DNA of 64,000 nt from NCBI GenBank assembly GCA_019115455.1, contig DXDN01000001.1:1-64000 (forward strand), given 5' to 3'. The translations under genes and the position numbers were made by a program. Shown here one piece after another: positions 1-6,989 of this stretch. A model generated the notes under the pieces. That model ran no database searches, was not told where the DNA came from, and worked only from the letters and a program-made list of their open reading frames with translations. This DNA comes from Candidatus Eubacterium faecigallinarum. GTDB lineage: Bacteria > Bacillota > Clostridia > Oscillospirales > Acutalibacteraceae. Every line of letters begins with the position of its first letter. The first letter of the stretch is position 1.

Positions 1-2
1 GG

Positions 3-260
3 CTCAACATTGTTCAAGAGCATTATGAAGTACACTATATCGTTTTAAGGGCAAGTAAAGACGAAACTATGAAGCGAGCTATCGAACGCTCAAAGTTAGA
101 CAGAGAAACAAATATTGAATTAGTTGAAACAATGTGGAAGCAATTTTCCAATTTAGGAATCTATGAATTAAATGTTATAGATACAACTACGCATTCAATC
201 AAAGATACTGTTTCAGCAGTAAAAGAAAAAATAGTAAGCGGTACGGCTTTACTATTTTAG
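3..260 (+). CDS. C-terminal part of a P-loop (AAA/kinase-like) protein, cut by window edge
   Basis: The frame is open from the first bases of the window, so the internal ATG at 69 is unlikely to be the true start. The visible 85 residues include HYIVLRASKDETMKRAIER, which resembles the lid region that follows the beta strand 'yivL.as.e...eR' in small P-loop kinases and AAA_33-type ATPases (chloramphenicol phosphotransferase, tunicamycin-resistance family). The Walker A part lies outside the window, so the family is a tentative reading and the substrate is unknown. Base composition is AT-rich compared with the core genes after 1990, which fits accessory DNA. Confidence 0.5.
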   Translation, partial: LNIVQEHYEVHYIVLRASKDETMKRAIERSKLDRETNIELVETMWKQFSNLGIYELNVIDTTTHSIKDTVSAVKEKIVSGTALLF

Positions 261-265
261 ACAAT

Positions 266-300
266 TCCAGTTTTTAGAACTGGAGAAATTCCAGTTTGAC
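266..300. repeat. Inverted repeat plus left copy of TTCCAGTTTG repeat
   Basis: TCCAGTT at 266-272 pairs with AACTGGA at 278-284 around a five-base loop. TTCCAGTTTGAC follows directly at 289-300. This sits between the upstream P-loop gene and the GNAT gene. Confidence 0.6.
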
Positions 301-312
301 GGAGTGATGGAT

Positions 313-756
313 ATGAAAATTAGAGAAGTGGATAAGAATAAAAAGCAGTTTATATCATTATTGTTATTAGCTGATGAGCAGGAGAATATGATTGACCGTT
401 ATATTGAAAAAGGTACTATGTATGTACTTGAAGATGGTAATGTAAAAGCTGAATGTGTTGTCACTGATGAAGATAATGGAATACTTGAAATTAAAAATAT
501 TGCAGTCGATCCTCAAAATCAAGGAAAGGGCTATGGGAAAGCTCTAATTGATTTTCTTGCCAGTAAATATGCAGATGAATATTCTGTTTTGCAGGTTGGA
601 ACAGGTGATAGTCCATTGACGATACCATTTTATGAAAAATGTGGATTTGTTCGATCTCACAAGATTCCGAATTTCTTTACTGACAATTATGACCACCCAA
701 TTTATGAGGGCGGTGTACAACTAATAGATATGGTATATTTGCAAAGACATATATAA
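313..756 (+). CDS. GNAT family N-acetyltransferase
   Basis: A 147-residue protein with the GNAT fold. The acetyl-CoA pyrophosphate loop is visible as QNQGKGYGKALIDFL (Q/R-x-x-G-x-G/A form), preceded by the strand LEIKNIAVDP and followed by the late motif IPFYEKCGF. The family transfers an acetyl group from acetyl-CoA to an amine, peptide or antibiotic; the substrate here cannot be told. I prefer the ATG at 313 because GGAG at 301-304 lies eight bases upstream; GTG at 304 is inside that ribosome binding site. The gene stands alone between two copies of a 12-base repeat (289-300, 758-769) and is followed by a terminator. Its AT-rich codon use differs from the core genes, so it was probably acquired. 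Confidence 0.85.
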   Translation: MKIREVDKNKKQFISLLLLADEQENMIDRYIEKGTMYVLEDGNVKAECVVTDEDNGILEIKNIAVDPQNQGKGYGKALIDFLASKYADEYSVLQVGTGDSPLTIPFYEKCGFVRSHKIPNFFTDNYDHPIYEGGVQLIDMVYLQRHI

Positions 757-757
757 C

Positions 758-769
758 TTCCAGTTTGTC
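758..769. repeat. Right copy of the 12-base repeat flanking the GNAT gene
   Basis: TTCCAGTTTGTC matches 11 of 12 bases of the copy at 289-300. The two copies bracket exactly one gene, as in a cassette or a recombination footprint. Confidence 0.55.
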
Positions 770-790
770 GAATAAACTTACAATAATCAA

Positions 791-823
791 AGACCGCTTA
801 CATCAATAGGCGGTCTCTTTTTG
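791..823 (+). terminator. Rho-independent terminator after the GNAT gene
   Basis: AGACCGC (791-797) pairs with GCGGTCT (810-816), followed by a T-run to 823. It lies between the GNAT gene and the convergent small gene at 827-1006. Confidence 0.8.
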
Positions 824-826
824 TAT

Positions 827-1006
827 TCAGATATATTTGATTTTGAACTTTCTTTTCTTGGCTGAAATCATCTCGCAGAGAATATCATCAACTCCATCGG
901 TGTATCTGCCTTGTGCTATCAGGCTGTTCTTCAAACGGATAAGTGATTGTATCAATCTGCTGTATTCGTCATCGGAAAGATATAAATGATATTTCTGTTC
1001 TTTCAA
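827..1006 (-). CDS. Small conserved hypothetical protein, mobile-element type
   Basis: A 59-residue protein rich in charged residues (YHLYLSDDEYSRLIQSLI near the N terminus, a basic tail KKRKFKIKYI). From memory, similar short proteins recur in integrative and plasmid-like elements of Clostridia, but I cannot name a function and no domain is recognised. The longer reading begins at a GTG (1015), but AGGAGG lies only about one base upstream of that GTG and about ten bases upstream of the TTG at 1004-1006, so TTG is the more likely start. It is convergent to the GNAT gene, and its upstream side faces the ATTAGCA repeat array. Confidence 0.6.
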   Translation of the reverse strand: MKEQKYHLYLSDDEYSRLIQSLIRLKNSLIAQGRYTDGVDDILCEMISAKKRKFKIKYI

Positions 1007-1120
1007 AACAACCACCTCCTGTTACCGCAATCATATAATAGGAAAGAACATAGAGGTAGTGTGCGATTGTCGCTTGACCACCCCTAAATGAACAAATTAA
1101 CAGGGTAACAACCGCCTCGT

Positions 1121-1283
1121 TCATTAGCAAGAATTTTGCTCGTTTTTTTGTCCCATTAGCAGAGAGGGCATTTTCATTAGCAAAATGGCGAAAATCCTGC
1201 TAATTTTTATTAGCAAGCCGTACACCTGAAAGGCGGACGACATTAGTCCTAATTTCCATTAGCTGACGGAGAATTTGCTAATG
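1121..1283. repeat. Array of ATTAGCA motifs in both orientations
   Basis: The gene-free stretch 1016-1380 holds (C)ATTAGCA at 1122-1129, 1154-1161 and 1175-1182, CTGCTAAT at 1197-1204, ATTAGCAA at 1209-1216, degenerate CATTAG copies at 1241 and 1257, and TTGCTAATG at 1275-1283. At least six near-identical copies of a seven-base word occur within 163 bases, some head to head. This is typical of binding sites for a replication initiator, partition protein or recombination accessory factor. No reading frame of note was found in the stretch. Confidence 0.65.
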
Positions 1284-1320
1284 AAAATCTATGAATTTTA
1301 CGATTTTACTCTTTTTCGAT

Positions 1321-1369
1321 AAAAAAGAAAAAACGCCGGAAACCCTTGATTTTACTGGGTTTTCCGGCG
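1321..1369 (-). terminator. Terminator downstream of tRNA-Arg
   Basis: On the minus strand a 12-base-pair stem (1357-1369 with 1334-1345, one bulge) is followed by a long T-run (the A-run at 1321-1333). It ends the single-gene tRNA-Arg transcript. Confidence 0.8.
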
Positions 1370-1380
1370 GAGTTTTTGGC

Positions 1381-1453
1381 GTTCCCGAGGTGATTCGAAC
1401 ACCCGACCTACCGCTTAGGAGGCGGTCGCTCTATCCAGCTGAGCTACGGAAAC
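1381..1453 (-). tRNA. tRNA-Arg (anticodon CCT)
   Basis: A complete 73-base cloverleaf. The acceptor stem GTTTCCG/CGGGAAC pairs with one G-U, the D arm contains TAGCTCAGCTGG, the anticodon stem ACCGC/GCGGT encloses loop CTCCTAA with anticodon CCT, and the T arm holds GTTCGAATC. The 3' CCA is not encoded, unlike the tRNA-Glu and tRNA-Met nearby. It has its own promoter (1472-1500) and terminator. Its first half is 32/34 identical to the tRNA half at 1537-1576, although the acceptor sequences differ. It may be a replacement gene brought in by a mobile element. Confidence 0.93.
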
Positions 1454-1471
1454 ATCTTTGAAATCTATTCA

Positions 1472-1500
1472 ATTTTAGGCTTAGATTAACTCATTGTCAA
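1472..1500 (-). promoter_or_regulatory. Promoter of tRNA-Arg
   Basis: On the minus strand TTGACA (1500-1495) and TAAAAT (1477-1472) are separated by exactly 17 bases. The start would fall about 12-18 bases before the tRNA 5' end at 1453. This is a near-consensus sigma-A promoter inside the DNA between the tRNA half and the full tRNA. Confidence 0.75.
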
Positions 1501-1536
1501 TCACTTTTCCTCAAAAGGCGGTCGTTATAACATATT

Positions 1537-1576
1537 CTTAGGAGGCGGTCGCTCTATCCTACTGAGCTACAAGCGC
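1537..1576 (-). pseudogene. 5' half of a tRNA-Arg(CCT), broken just after the anticodon
   Basis: Read on the minus strand it begins GCGCTTGTAGCTCAG, continues through the D arm and the 5' side of the anticodon stem, and stops after CTCCTAAG. The expected GCGG that should close the anticodon stem is replaced by AATATG. Positions 1537-1570 match 1414-1447 of the intact tRNA-Arg at 32 of 34 bases, but the acceptor sequence is different, so this is a separate gene and not a local duplication. The cut point in the anticodon loop is a known preferred site for tyrosine recombinases, so I read it as the chromosome side of an attachment site. Confidence 0.75.
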
Positions 1577-1604
1577 ATATATTTTTAATTTATTTATCCT
1601 GAGT

Positions 1605-1630
1605 AAAAAAGGCACCTGAAAAGGTGCCTT
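1605..1630 (-). terminator. Terminator of the tRNA-Met/tRNA-Glu transcript
   Basis: On the minus strand AAGGCACC (1630-1623) pairs with GGTGCC (1616-1611), followed by a T-run, directly after the tRNA-Glu 3' end. Confidence 0.8.
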
Positions 1631-1632
1631 AG

Positions 1633-1707
1633 TGGTGACCCGGACGGGAATTGAACCCGTGTTACCGCCGTGAAAGGGCGGTGTCTTAACCTCTTGACCA
1701 CCGGGCC
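1633..1707 (-). tRNA. tRNA-Glu (anticodon TTC)
   Basis: The acceptor stem GGCCCGG/CCGGGTC, anticodon stem CCGCC/GGCGG with loop CTTTCAC, and T loop GGTTCAATTCC are all present. The 3' CCA is encoded at 1635-1633. It is transcribed together with the tRNA-Met, which ends two bases upstream. Confidence 0.95.
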
Positions 1708-1709
1708 GT

Positions 1710-1786
1710 TGGTGGCTTTAACTGGATTCGAACCAGTGACACTGCGGGTATGAACCGCATGCTCTAGCCAACTGAGCTATAAAGCC
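1710..1786 (-). tRNA. tRNA-Met (anticodon CAT), elongator type
   Basis: The acceptor stem GGCTTTA/TAAAGCC is fully paired, so this is not an initiator tRNA. The anticodon loop is TTCATAC, typical of elongator Met, whereas tRNA-Ile2 usually has CTCATAA. The 3' CCA is encoded. Confidence 0.92.
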
Positions 1787-1926
1787 ATACAGATTTTGTG
1801 CAAGCAAAATTATATCTTATTAATCATTATTTGTCAACACTTTTTTTATATTCACATGGATATTATCTTCTTTTGGATAAAAAATATCTCTTTTTCCGTC
1901 TGAAAATAAACAAATCAAGGAAAACT

Positions 1927-1965
1927 GCACATATGTTTGACATGCTTTTTTTATAATGGTATTAT
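1927..1965 (+). promoter_or_regulatory. lexA promoter with probable LexA operator
   Basis: TTGACA at 1937-1942 and TATTAT at 1960-1965 are 17 bases apart. The word GCACATATGTTT at 1927-1938 matches the Gram-positive LexA box core GAACATATGTTC at 10 of 12 positions and overlaps the -35 element, which would give self-repression. The promoter is seen directly; the operator is inferred. Confidence 0.6.
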
Positions 1966-1992
1966 AAGCATATAAGCGTTTCGGAGGGTGTT

Positions 1993-2580
1993 ATGGAAAA
2001 ACTCAATGACAAACAAAAAGAAATTTTTGAATACATAAAGGAAATAATATCACAAAGAGGAATTGCTCCGTCGGTAAGGGAGATTGGCTCCGCCGTAGGA
2101 CTCAGCTCAACCTCCTCCGTTCAGTACAATCTCAACGCTCTTGAGGAGGCAGGGTATATAACAAGAGAGTCTAACCTCAAAAGGACAATTCGCATATGCG
2201 GCAGCGCCGCTACTGTTAACCACATTCCGCTGCTGGGCACTGTCACGGCAGGAGTTCCGATACTCGCCACTCAGCAGATAGAGGATTATATTGCCCTGTC
2301 GGGAGTCAGCGGCGCAAACCTTTTTGCGCTTCACGTCAAGGGCGACTCCATGATAAACGCCGGTATTTTCGACGGCGATATCGTAGTAGTGGAGCAGACG
2401 CCCGTGGCGGAAAACGGCGATATCGTGGTGGCATTAATTAACGACGAGGCAACGGTAAAGCGATTTTACAAAGAAAACGGACAGTTCAGGCTACAGCCGG
2501 AAAACGACAAATACGAGCCCATAATTGTTGACGAATGCGCCGTTCTCGGCAAAGTTAAAACGCTGATACGCTCCTATTGA
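1993..2580 (+). CDS. lexA: LexA repressor (SOS response)
   Basis: A 195-residue LexA of normal length. Residues 1-65 form the winged helix DNA-binding domain (PSVREIGSAVGLSSTSSVQ is the recognition helix region). The self-cleavage site is Ala86-Gly87 (TVTAGVPI). The serine-lysine dyad is Ser119 in GDSM and Lys156 in ATVKRF. RecA on single-stranded DNA triggers cleavage and derepresses DNA-repair genes. A GGAGG ribosome binding site precedes the ATG. A possible operator overlaps its promoter. The next gene, mrp, follows after 70 bases. The adjoining element DNA at 1-1536 lies upstream of the tRNAs and does not interrupt this gene. Confidence 0.97.
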   Translation: MEKLNDKQKEIFEYIKEIISQRGIAPSVREIGSAVGLSSTSSVQYNLNALEEAGYITRESNLKRTIRICGSAATVNHIPLLGTVTAGVPILATQQIEDYIALSGVSGANLFALHVKGDSMINAGIFDGDIVVVEQTPVAENGDIVVALINDEATVKRFYKENGQFRLQPENDKYEPIIVDECAVLGKVKTLIRSY

Positions 2581-2650
2581 TATTTTAAATATATTATGCT
2601 AAAATTTGTTGATATATACTAATTTACTTAATCTACGGATGGTGAAAAAA

Positions 2651-3472
2651 ATGAGCGAATGCACACATGACTGTTCAAGCTGCAAGGAAAACTGCTCCTC
2701 AGGAAAAATGAGCAAAGAGGATTTCCTTAAGCCTATGAATAAATACTCAAAAATCAAAAAGGTAATCGGTGTTGTAAGCGGAAAGGGCGGAGTCGGAAAA
2801 AGTCTCGTCACATGTCTGCTGGCATCAAAATGCGCAAAAGCCGGACTTAAGGTTGGCATACTTGACGCCGATATTACCGGCCCGTCAATACCGAAATCTT
2901 TCGGCGTAACTTCACGTGCTATGCAGGATGACGAATGTCTGCTTCCCACAGTTACTGACGGTGGAATCAAGATAATGAGCATAAATCTTCTTTTGGAGGA
3001 CGCCGAGTCCCCCGTTGTTTGGAGAGGTCCCGTTATCAGCGGCGTTATAGAGCAGTTCTGGAGCGATGTGCGCTGGGGCGAGCTTGACTATCTTTTTGTG
3101 GATATGCCGCCCGGAACCGGTGACGTTGCCCTGACAGTATTCCAGAGTCTTCCTGTTGACGGAATTGTAATCGTTTCCACTCCTCAGGATCTTGTAAAGA
3201 TGATAGTAAACAAGGCTTACAATATGGCTAAGATGATGAGCGTGCCCGTGCTGGGACTTATTGAGAACATGAGCTATTATGTTTGCGAAGGCTGCGGCAA
3301 AAAAATAAATATATTCGGCAAATCACAGATAGATGAAACCGCCGCTCAGCTTGGAGTACCCGTAATCGCTAAGCTGCCGATTAATCCCTGCATAAACGAG
3401 CTTGTAGACAAGGGAAGAATTTTTGATGTTGAGTGCAAGGAGCTTGACGAATTCATCAGCGCTCTTAAATAA
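2651..3472 (+). CDS. mrp: Mrp/NBP35-type iron-sulfur P-loop ATPase
   Basis: A 273-residue Mrp/ApbC ATPase thought to carry and deliver Fe-S clusters. The deviant Walker A GKGGVGKS lies at residues 44-51, and DMPPGTGD is the switch region. The family's CxxC (CEGCGKK) near the C terminus is the cluster-bridging site between subunits. An N-terminal cysteine group at residues 4, 8, 11 and 15 resembles the extra ferredoxin-like cluster site of NBP35. I chose the ATG at 2651, preceded by GGATGG/GGTG, so that the protein begins MSECTHDCSSC; upstream codons (2606, 2639) look like leader sequence. It sits 12 bases before the dCMP deaminase gene, so the two are probably co-transcribed. Confidence 0.92.
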   Translation: MSECTHDCSSCKENCSSGKMSKEDFLKPMNKYSKIKKVIGVVSGKGGVGKSLVTCLLASKCAKAGLKVGILDADITGPSIPKSFGVTSRAMQDDECLLPTVTDGGIKIMSINLLLEDAESPVVWRGPVISGVIEQFWSDVRWGELDYLFVDMPPGTGDVALTVFQSLPVDGIVIVSTPQDLVKMIVNKAYNMAKMMSVPVLGLIENMSYYVCEGCGKKINIFGKSQIDETAAQLGVPVIAKLPINPCINELVDKGRIFDVECKELDEFISALK

Positions 3473-3484
3473 AGGAGAACAAAG

Positions 3485-3982
3485 ATGGCTAAAAGAGAAG
3501 GATATATCAACTGGGACGAATATTTTATGGGCGTAGCGATCCTTGCCTCACAGCGAAGCAAGGACCCAAACACCCAGGTTGGAGCCTGTATCGTTAATGA
3601 TGAAAACAAAATAATGTCCGTTGGATACAACGGATTTCCCAGGGGATGCAGTGACGATGAATTCCCGTGGGAGCGCAGCGGCGAAAAGGACAGCGAGACG
3701 AAGTATCCCTATGTTTGCCATGCAGAATTAAACGCAATTTTAAATGCCGGCGGCAACAACCTCAGCGGCTGCCGCATATATGTGGCACTTTTCCCATGCA
3801 ACGAATGTGCCAAGGCTATTATCCAGTGCGGCATCAAAGAGGTAATTTACATAAGCGACAAATACCGCGACACGGATCTGGTACAGGCAAGCAAAAGAAT
3901 GCTAAACTGTGCCGGCGTAAAGCTTACGCACTTTAACTCGGATAAATCAATAACCATAGATTTTAACGCAGAGGGTATTTGA
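3485..3982 (+). CDS. dCMP deaminase
   Basis: A 165-residue zinc-dependent deoxycytidylate deaminase, which makes dUMP for thymidylate synthesis. The zinc ligands are in CHAELNAI (His-Ala-Glu) and PCNEC. The N-terminal block [24 protein letters not shown] and the GYNGFPRG substrate loop are characteristic of the dCMP deaminase/ComEB family and distinguish it from cytidine deaminase and from TadA at 13747. An AAGGAG ribosome binding site lies just before the ATG. It follows mrp closely and is followed four bases later by the HAD phosphatase gene, suggesting one transcript. Confidence 0.93.
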   Translation: MAKREGYINWDEYFMGVAILASQRSKDPNTQVGACIVNDENKIMSVGYNGFPRGCSDDEFPWERSGEKDSETKYPYVCHAELNAILNAGGNNLSGCRIYVALFPCNECAKAIIQCGIKEVIYISDKYRDTDLVQASKRMLNCAGVKLTHFNSDKSITIDFNAEGI

Positions 3983-3986
3983 GCTG

Positions 3987-4586
3987 ATGGATATAGATAT
4001 ATATGATTTCGACAAGACCATCGTGCCTTTTGACAGCGGTTCCCTGTTTTGCGGTTACTGCCTGCTGCACTATCCGTATCTTATTCTGCTTTTGCCTATA
4101 GGGATTCCGATACTGGCAGTGGCGGCGATACTGATGCTTGCCAAGCTGATAAGTTTCACTGACTTTAAGAAAATCTGCTTTATGTTTGTACCGCTGATTC
4201 CGCTTGACAAGGCGGTAAAGGGGTTTTGGGACAAGCACGAAAAAGAAGTGCACAAGTGGTTTTACCAAAGAAAAAGATACACAGTTGTAATCAGCGCCTC
4301 GCCGGATTTTCTTTTAAACGACATTTCTGAGCGGCTTGGTTTTGACAAACTTATATGCACCAGGCACAACAGAAAGACCGGTATGATTATCGGCGAAAAC
4401 TGCCGGGATGAGGAGAAAGTAAAACGCCTTTACGCAGAATTTGACAAAAATGAGATAAATGTTATAGACGTTTACTCCGATTCATTGAGACATGACAGAC
4501 CGATTTTTTCCCTTGGGAAAAACTGCTATCAAATCGTTGACGGAAAAATAGTACCGTTTGAATATAACAAAGTATACGTGGACTGA
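3987..4586 (+). CDS. HAD-superfamily phosphatase (HAD-IB, phosphoserine phosphatase-like)
   Basis: A 199-residue protein opening with the HAD nucleophile motif DFDKT (residues 7-11). Motif II is VISASPDF, in which Ser is the phosphate-binding residue, and the late acidic motif is in DVYSDSLRHDRP. The hydrophobic stretch at about residues 29-54 (YLILLLPIGIPILAV) may be a membrane-associated cap insertion. The layout matches HAD-IB enzymes that dephosphorylate serine phosphate or lipid-linked phosphates; the substrate is unknown. It starts four bases after the dCMP deaminase stop codon, and the secreted-protein gene follows 16 bases after it. Confidence 0.85.
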   Translation: MDIDIYDFDKTIVPFDSGSLFCGYCLLHYPYLILLLPIGIPILAVAAILMLAKLISFTDFKKICFMFVPLIPLDKAVKGFWDKHEKEVHKWFYQRKRYTVVISASPDFLLNDISERLGFDKLICTRHNRKTGMIIGENCRDEEKVKRLYAEFDKNEINVIDVYSDSLRHDRPIFSLGKNCYQIVDGKIVPFEYNKVYVD

Positions 4587-4602
4587 AATTGAGGGACAGC
4601 TA

Positions 4603-5910
4603 ATGAAAAAAACCATTATAATCATAGCTTTGCTTATTGCCGTAATCGGCGTATTTGTTTACTCATATCAATACAGAAGCGAAAAAATAGCCTCCGAGCC
4701 CTCTGTTTCGGCAACAATTCAGACGACTGCCGCTGATACCACGGCAAGCAATCAGGAGGATGAGCAGGGAAAGCGCCTTGTGGCAGAAGACAAGAAAAAT
4801 GACTGGCAGATTTACTACGACGGCACAAATGCCGAGATTATCCACGGCGATTACAAGCGCGTAATCACTTCATGGTCATATTCCTTTGACTGTGAAGACC
4901 CAACCATGTACTGCAAGGACTATGACGGTGACGGTGAAATAGAAATGATGCTCAGAATCGTCAGCGGCAAGCTTGAGGAACAGTATGATCCCGACATGTC
5001 CCCATACACCTATTCCCTTTACATGTTCGAGCCGTATACCTCATCAACAGGTGAAAAAACACTTTCTTCCATAGTTGCCTCCGACGACACGTGGAAAAAC
5101 CCGTTTGCAGAGGCAATTAATTGTGAAATGACTCAGCTCAAAAGCTGTAAAAAATTCCTACAGTTTACAATGAACGATGCTGAAGAAACTATAACGTACA
5201 ACGAAAAAACAGGAATTACCACTAACAAATATGTGGGATACGGACTTGCGCTTTGCTCCAACAGCAAGACATATTACACTCTTGACAGATGGAACAAAGG
5301 CGCAGGAATTTATAATCTTGACAAAAACGGAAATATATCCCTTGATATTCAGGTGTTAGTTAATTACAAGGAAATATCCGACACGCAGTACATCGGCAAC
5401 ATTCACTGCGGTATGGAGATAGTTGACGGCGCATTTATCTTGAAGCCTAACACGATAGTTTTCAACTCCGTTGACCCGTACAAAGTATCCGACCCAAGGG
5501 ATACTGCGAAAAAGAAATGGAACTATACAATCAAAAACGCCAGCTCCGGCACGACATTTAAAAGCACGACTATTGACTGGATTGAGGCGGATTTTGACTT
5601 AGAAGGAACTGCAAAACAAATCACACAGCCCTTTGACAGCATGGCAAGCAAAATCAAATGCGTTGATTCTGTAAAATTTACTGAAAAAAGCGTGGTTCTT
5701 ACTGCCAAGGACGGCTACTCTTTTTCGAATGTAATTACAGGAAGCGGTAATTTCTCAGTACTTATCAACAGCGGCACAGACGACGAATACGATATCTCAT
5801 ATGACTGCGCGGTAAAAAACGAAGGAAATACCAGCACCCTGACAATAAACTTTGACAAAACTTATGACAGGGAAGATTTGGACAACGTTACAATAAACTT
5901 CGGTGTATAA
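4603..5910 (+). CDS. Secreted or membrane-anchored protein of unknown function
   Basis: A 435-residue protein starting at the ATG at 4603 (MKKTIIIIALLIAVIGVFVYS), a signal anchor or signal peptide without a lipobox. A Thr/Ala/Ser-rich linker (residues 37-56) leads to a globular domain. The motif DYDGDGEIE near residue 107 has the D-x-D-x-D-G spacing of a calcium-binding loop, as seen in EF-hand and FG-GAP-like modules. I do not recognise a catalytic family. It is the last gene of the plus-strand run starting at lexA/mrp and is followed by an AT-rich intergenic stretch holding a long palindrome. Confidence 0.8.
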   Translation: MKKTIIIIALLIAVIGVFVYSYQYRSEKIASEPSVSATIQTTAADTTASNQEDEQGKRLVAEDKKNDWQIYYDGTNAEIIHGDYKRVITSWSYSFDCEDPTMYCKDYDGDGEIEMMLRIVSGKLEEQYDPDMSPYTYSLYMFEPYTSSTGEKTLSSIVASDDTWKNPFAEAINCEMTQLKSCKKFLQFTMNDAEETITYNEKTGITTNKYVGYGLALCSNSKTYYTLDRWNKGAGIYNLDKNGNISLDIQVLVNYKEISDTQYIGNIHCGMEIVDGAFILKPNTIVFNSVDPYKVSDPRDTAKKKWNYTIKNASSGTTFKSTTIDWIEADFDLEGTAKQITQPFDSMASKIKCVDSVKFTEKSVVLTAKDGYSFSNVITGSGNFSVLINSGTDDEYDISYDCAVKNEGNTSTLTINFDKTYDREDLDNVTINFGV

Positions 5911-5977
5911 AAATATTTACAGAAGAATAAAATATAAATAAAAACTAAAGATTTTGTTTATAAGTTGATTACACGAA

Positions 5978-6022
5978 TCAAGTATGATATCATACTTGAC
6001 AACAGCAAAAAATGTATATTAT
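5978..6022 (+). promoter_or_regulatory. 22-base perfect palindrome overlapping a promoter
   Basis: A perfect palindrome spans 5978-5999 (half-site TCAAGTATGAT). Its right end overlaps TTGACA at 5996-6001, and TATTAT at 6017-6022 is a possible -10 element with a short 15-base spacer. The degV-like gene begins 28 bases later. It looks like an operator for a dimeric repressor. Confidence 0.6.
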
Positions 6023-6049
6023 TAAAGGAACAGGAGGCGGAGCTAAACA

Positions 6050-6904
6050 ATGAAAGAGGTTATAATTACAGCGGATTCCACATGCGACCTGCCTGCTGAT
6101 TTAATTGAAAAAAACCAAATTAAAATTCTGCCTCTTTCCGTTCTTTTGGGTGACAAGTCTTATTATGACGGAGTAGACATATTCCCGCAGGATATTTACT
6201 CATATGTGAGCAAAACAGGTATCCTGCCAAAAACATCTGCCGTTACTCCCGCCCAGTATTACGAGGTTTTTGAAAAGGCTAATGATGAGGGAAAGGCGGT
6301 TGTTCATATCGGACTGTCCTCTGCAATCTCATCAAGCTATCAAAATGCCTGCATTGCGGCATCTGAATTTGATGACGTTTACTGTGTTGACTCAAAAAGT
6401 CTGTGCACGGCAATGGGACTTCTTGTGCTCAAGGCATGCGATTTCAGAGCAAAGGGATTTGACGCAAAAAAAATAGCTAACCGTGTAACGTCCCTTGTAC
6501 CAAAGGTTAGCACAACTTTTGTGCTGGACAATCTCGAATACCTGCACAAGGGCGGAAGATGCTCGGCTGTTACAAAATTCAGCGCCAACATACTCGGAAT
6601 TAAGCCCAGCATTGCGGTTGACCCACAGACAGGAACTCTGGATGTGGCAAAAAAATACAGAGGCAAAATAGATGCAGTGTATAAACAGTATGTCAACGAC
6701 TGCCTCAGAGATATAAACAAAATTGACACCTCACGCATTGTAATCGCAAACAGCGGCGGAATAAGTCCTGATATCATCAGCTTTGCCAAGGGTGTGATTG
6801 AGGGGAAAGCTAAATTTGGCGAAGTAATATTGGCTGACGCCAAATGCACAATATCCTCCCACTGCGGCCCCAAGACCCTTGCTGTATTTTATATAAAGAA
6901 ATAA
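6050..6904 (+). CDS. DegV family fatty-acid-binding protein (FakB-like)
   Basis: A 284-residue DegV-fold protein. The N terminus ITADSTCDLP and the motif SSAISSSYQNA are the two conserved fatty-acid and phosphate binding segments of the family, and NLEYLHKGGR is the third family signature. DegV/FakB proteins present a bound fatty acid to the kinase FakA, whose acyl-phosphate product feeds phospholipid synthesis. FakA is not in this window. The gene is alone, with a 22-base palindrome over its promoter and a terminator after it, so it is a separately controlled unit. Confidence 0.92.
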   Translation: MKEVIITADSTCDLPADLIEKNQIKILPLSVLLGDKSYYDGVDIFPQDIYSYVSKTGILPKTSAVTPAQYYEVFEKANDEGKAVVHIGLSSAISSSYQNACIAASEFDDVYCVDSKSLCTAMGLLVLKACDFRAKGFDAKKIANRVTSLVPKVSTTFVLDNLEYLHKGGRCSAVTKFSANILGIKPSIAVDPQTGTLDVAKKYRGKIDAVYKQYVNDCLRDINKIDTSRIVIANSGGISPDIISFAKGVIEGKAKFGEVILADAKCTISSHCGPKTLAVFYIKK

Positions 6905-6912
6905 AAAAGCCG

Positions 6913-6951
6913 GCAGAACATAGTTTATAAAACTTGTTCTGCTTACTTTTT
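6913..6951 (+). terminator. Terminator after the DegV gene
   Basis: GCAGAACA (6913-6920) pairs with TGTTCTGC (6935-6942), followed by a T-rich tail. Confidence 0.65.
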
Positions 6952-6989
6952 ATGAATATTGTAAACCATGTTATGAAAGAAGGTATACA

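Noticed and set aside
1-260. A start codon at 69 for the first gene
   Set aside because: The frame is open to the window edge with family-like sequence before the ATG, so 69 is internal.
1537-1576. A second complete tRNA
   Set aside because: Only the 5' half is present; nothing to the left can close the anticodon stem or form a T arm.
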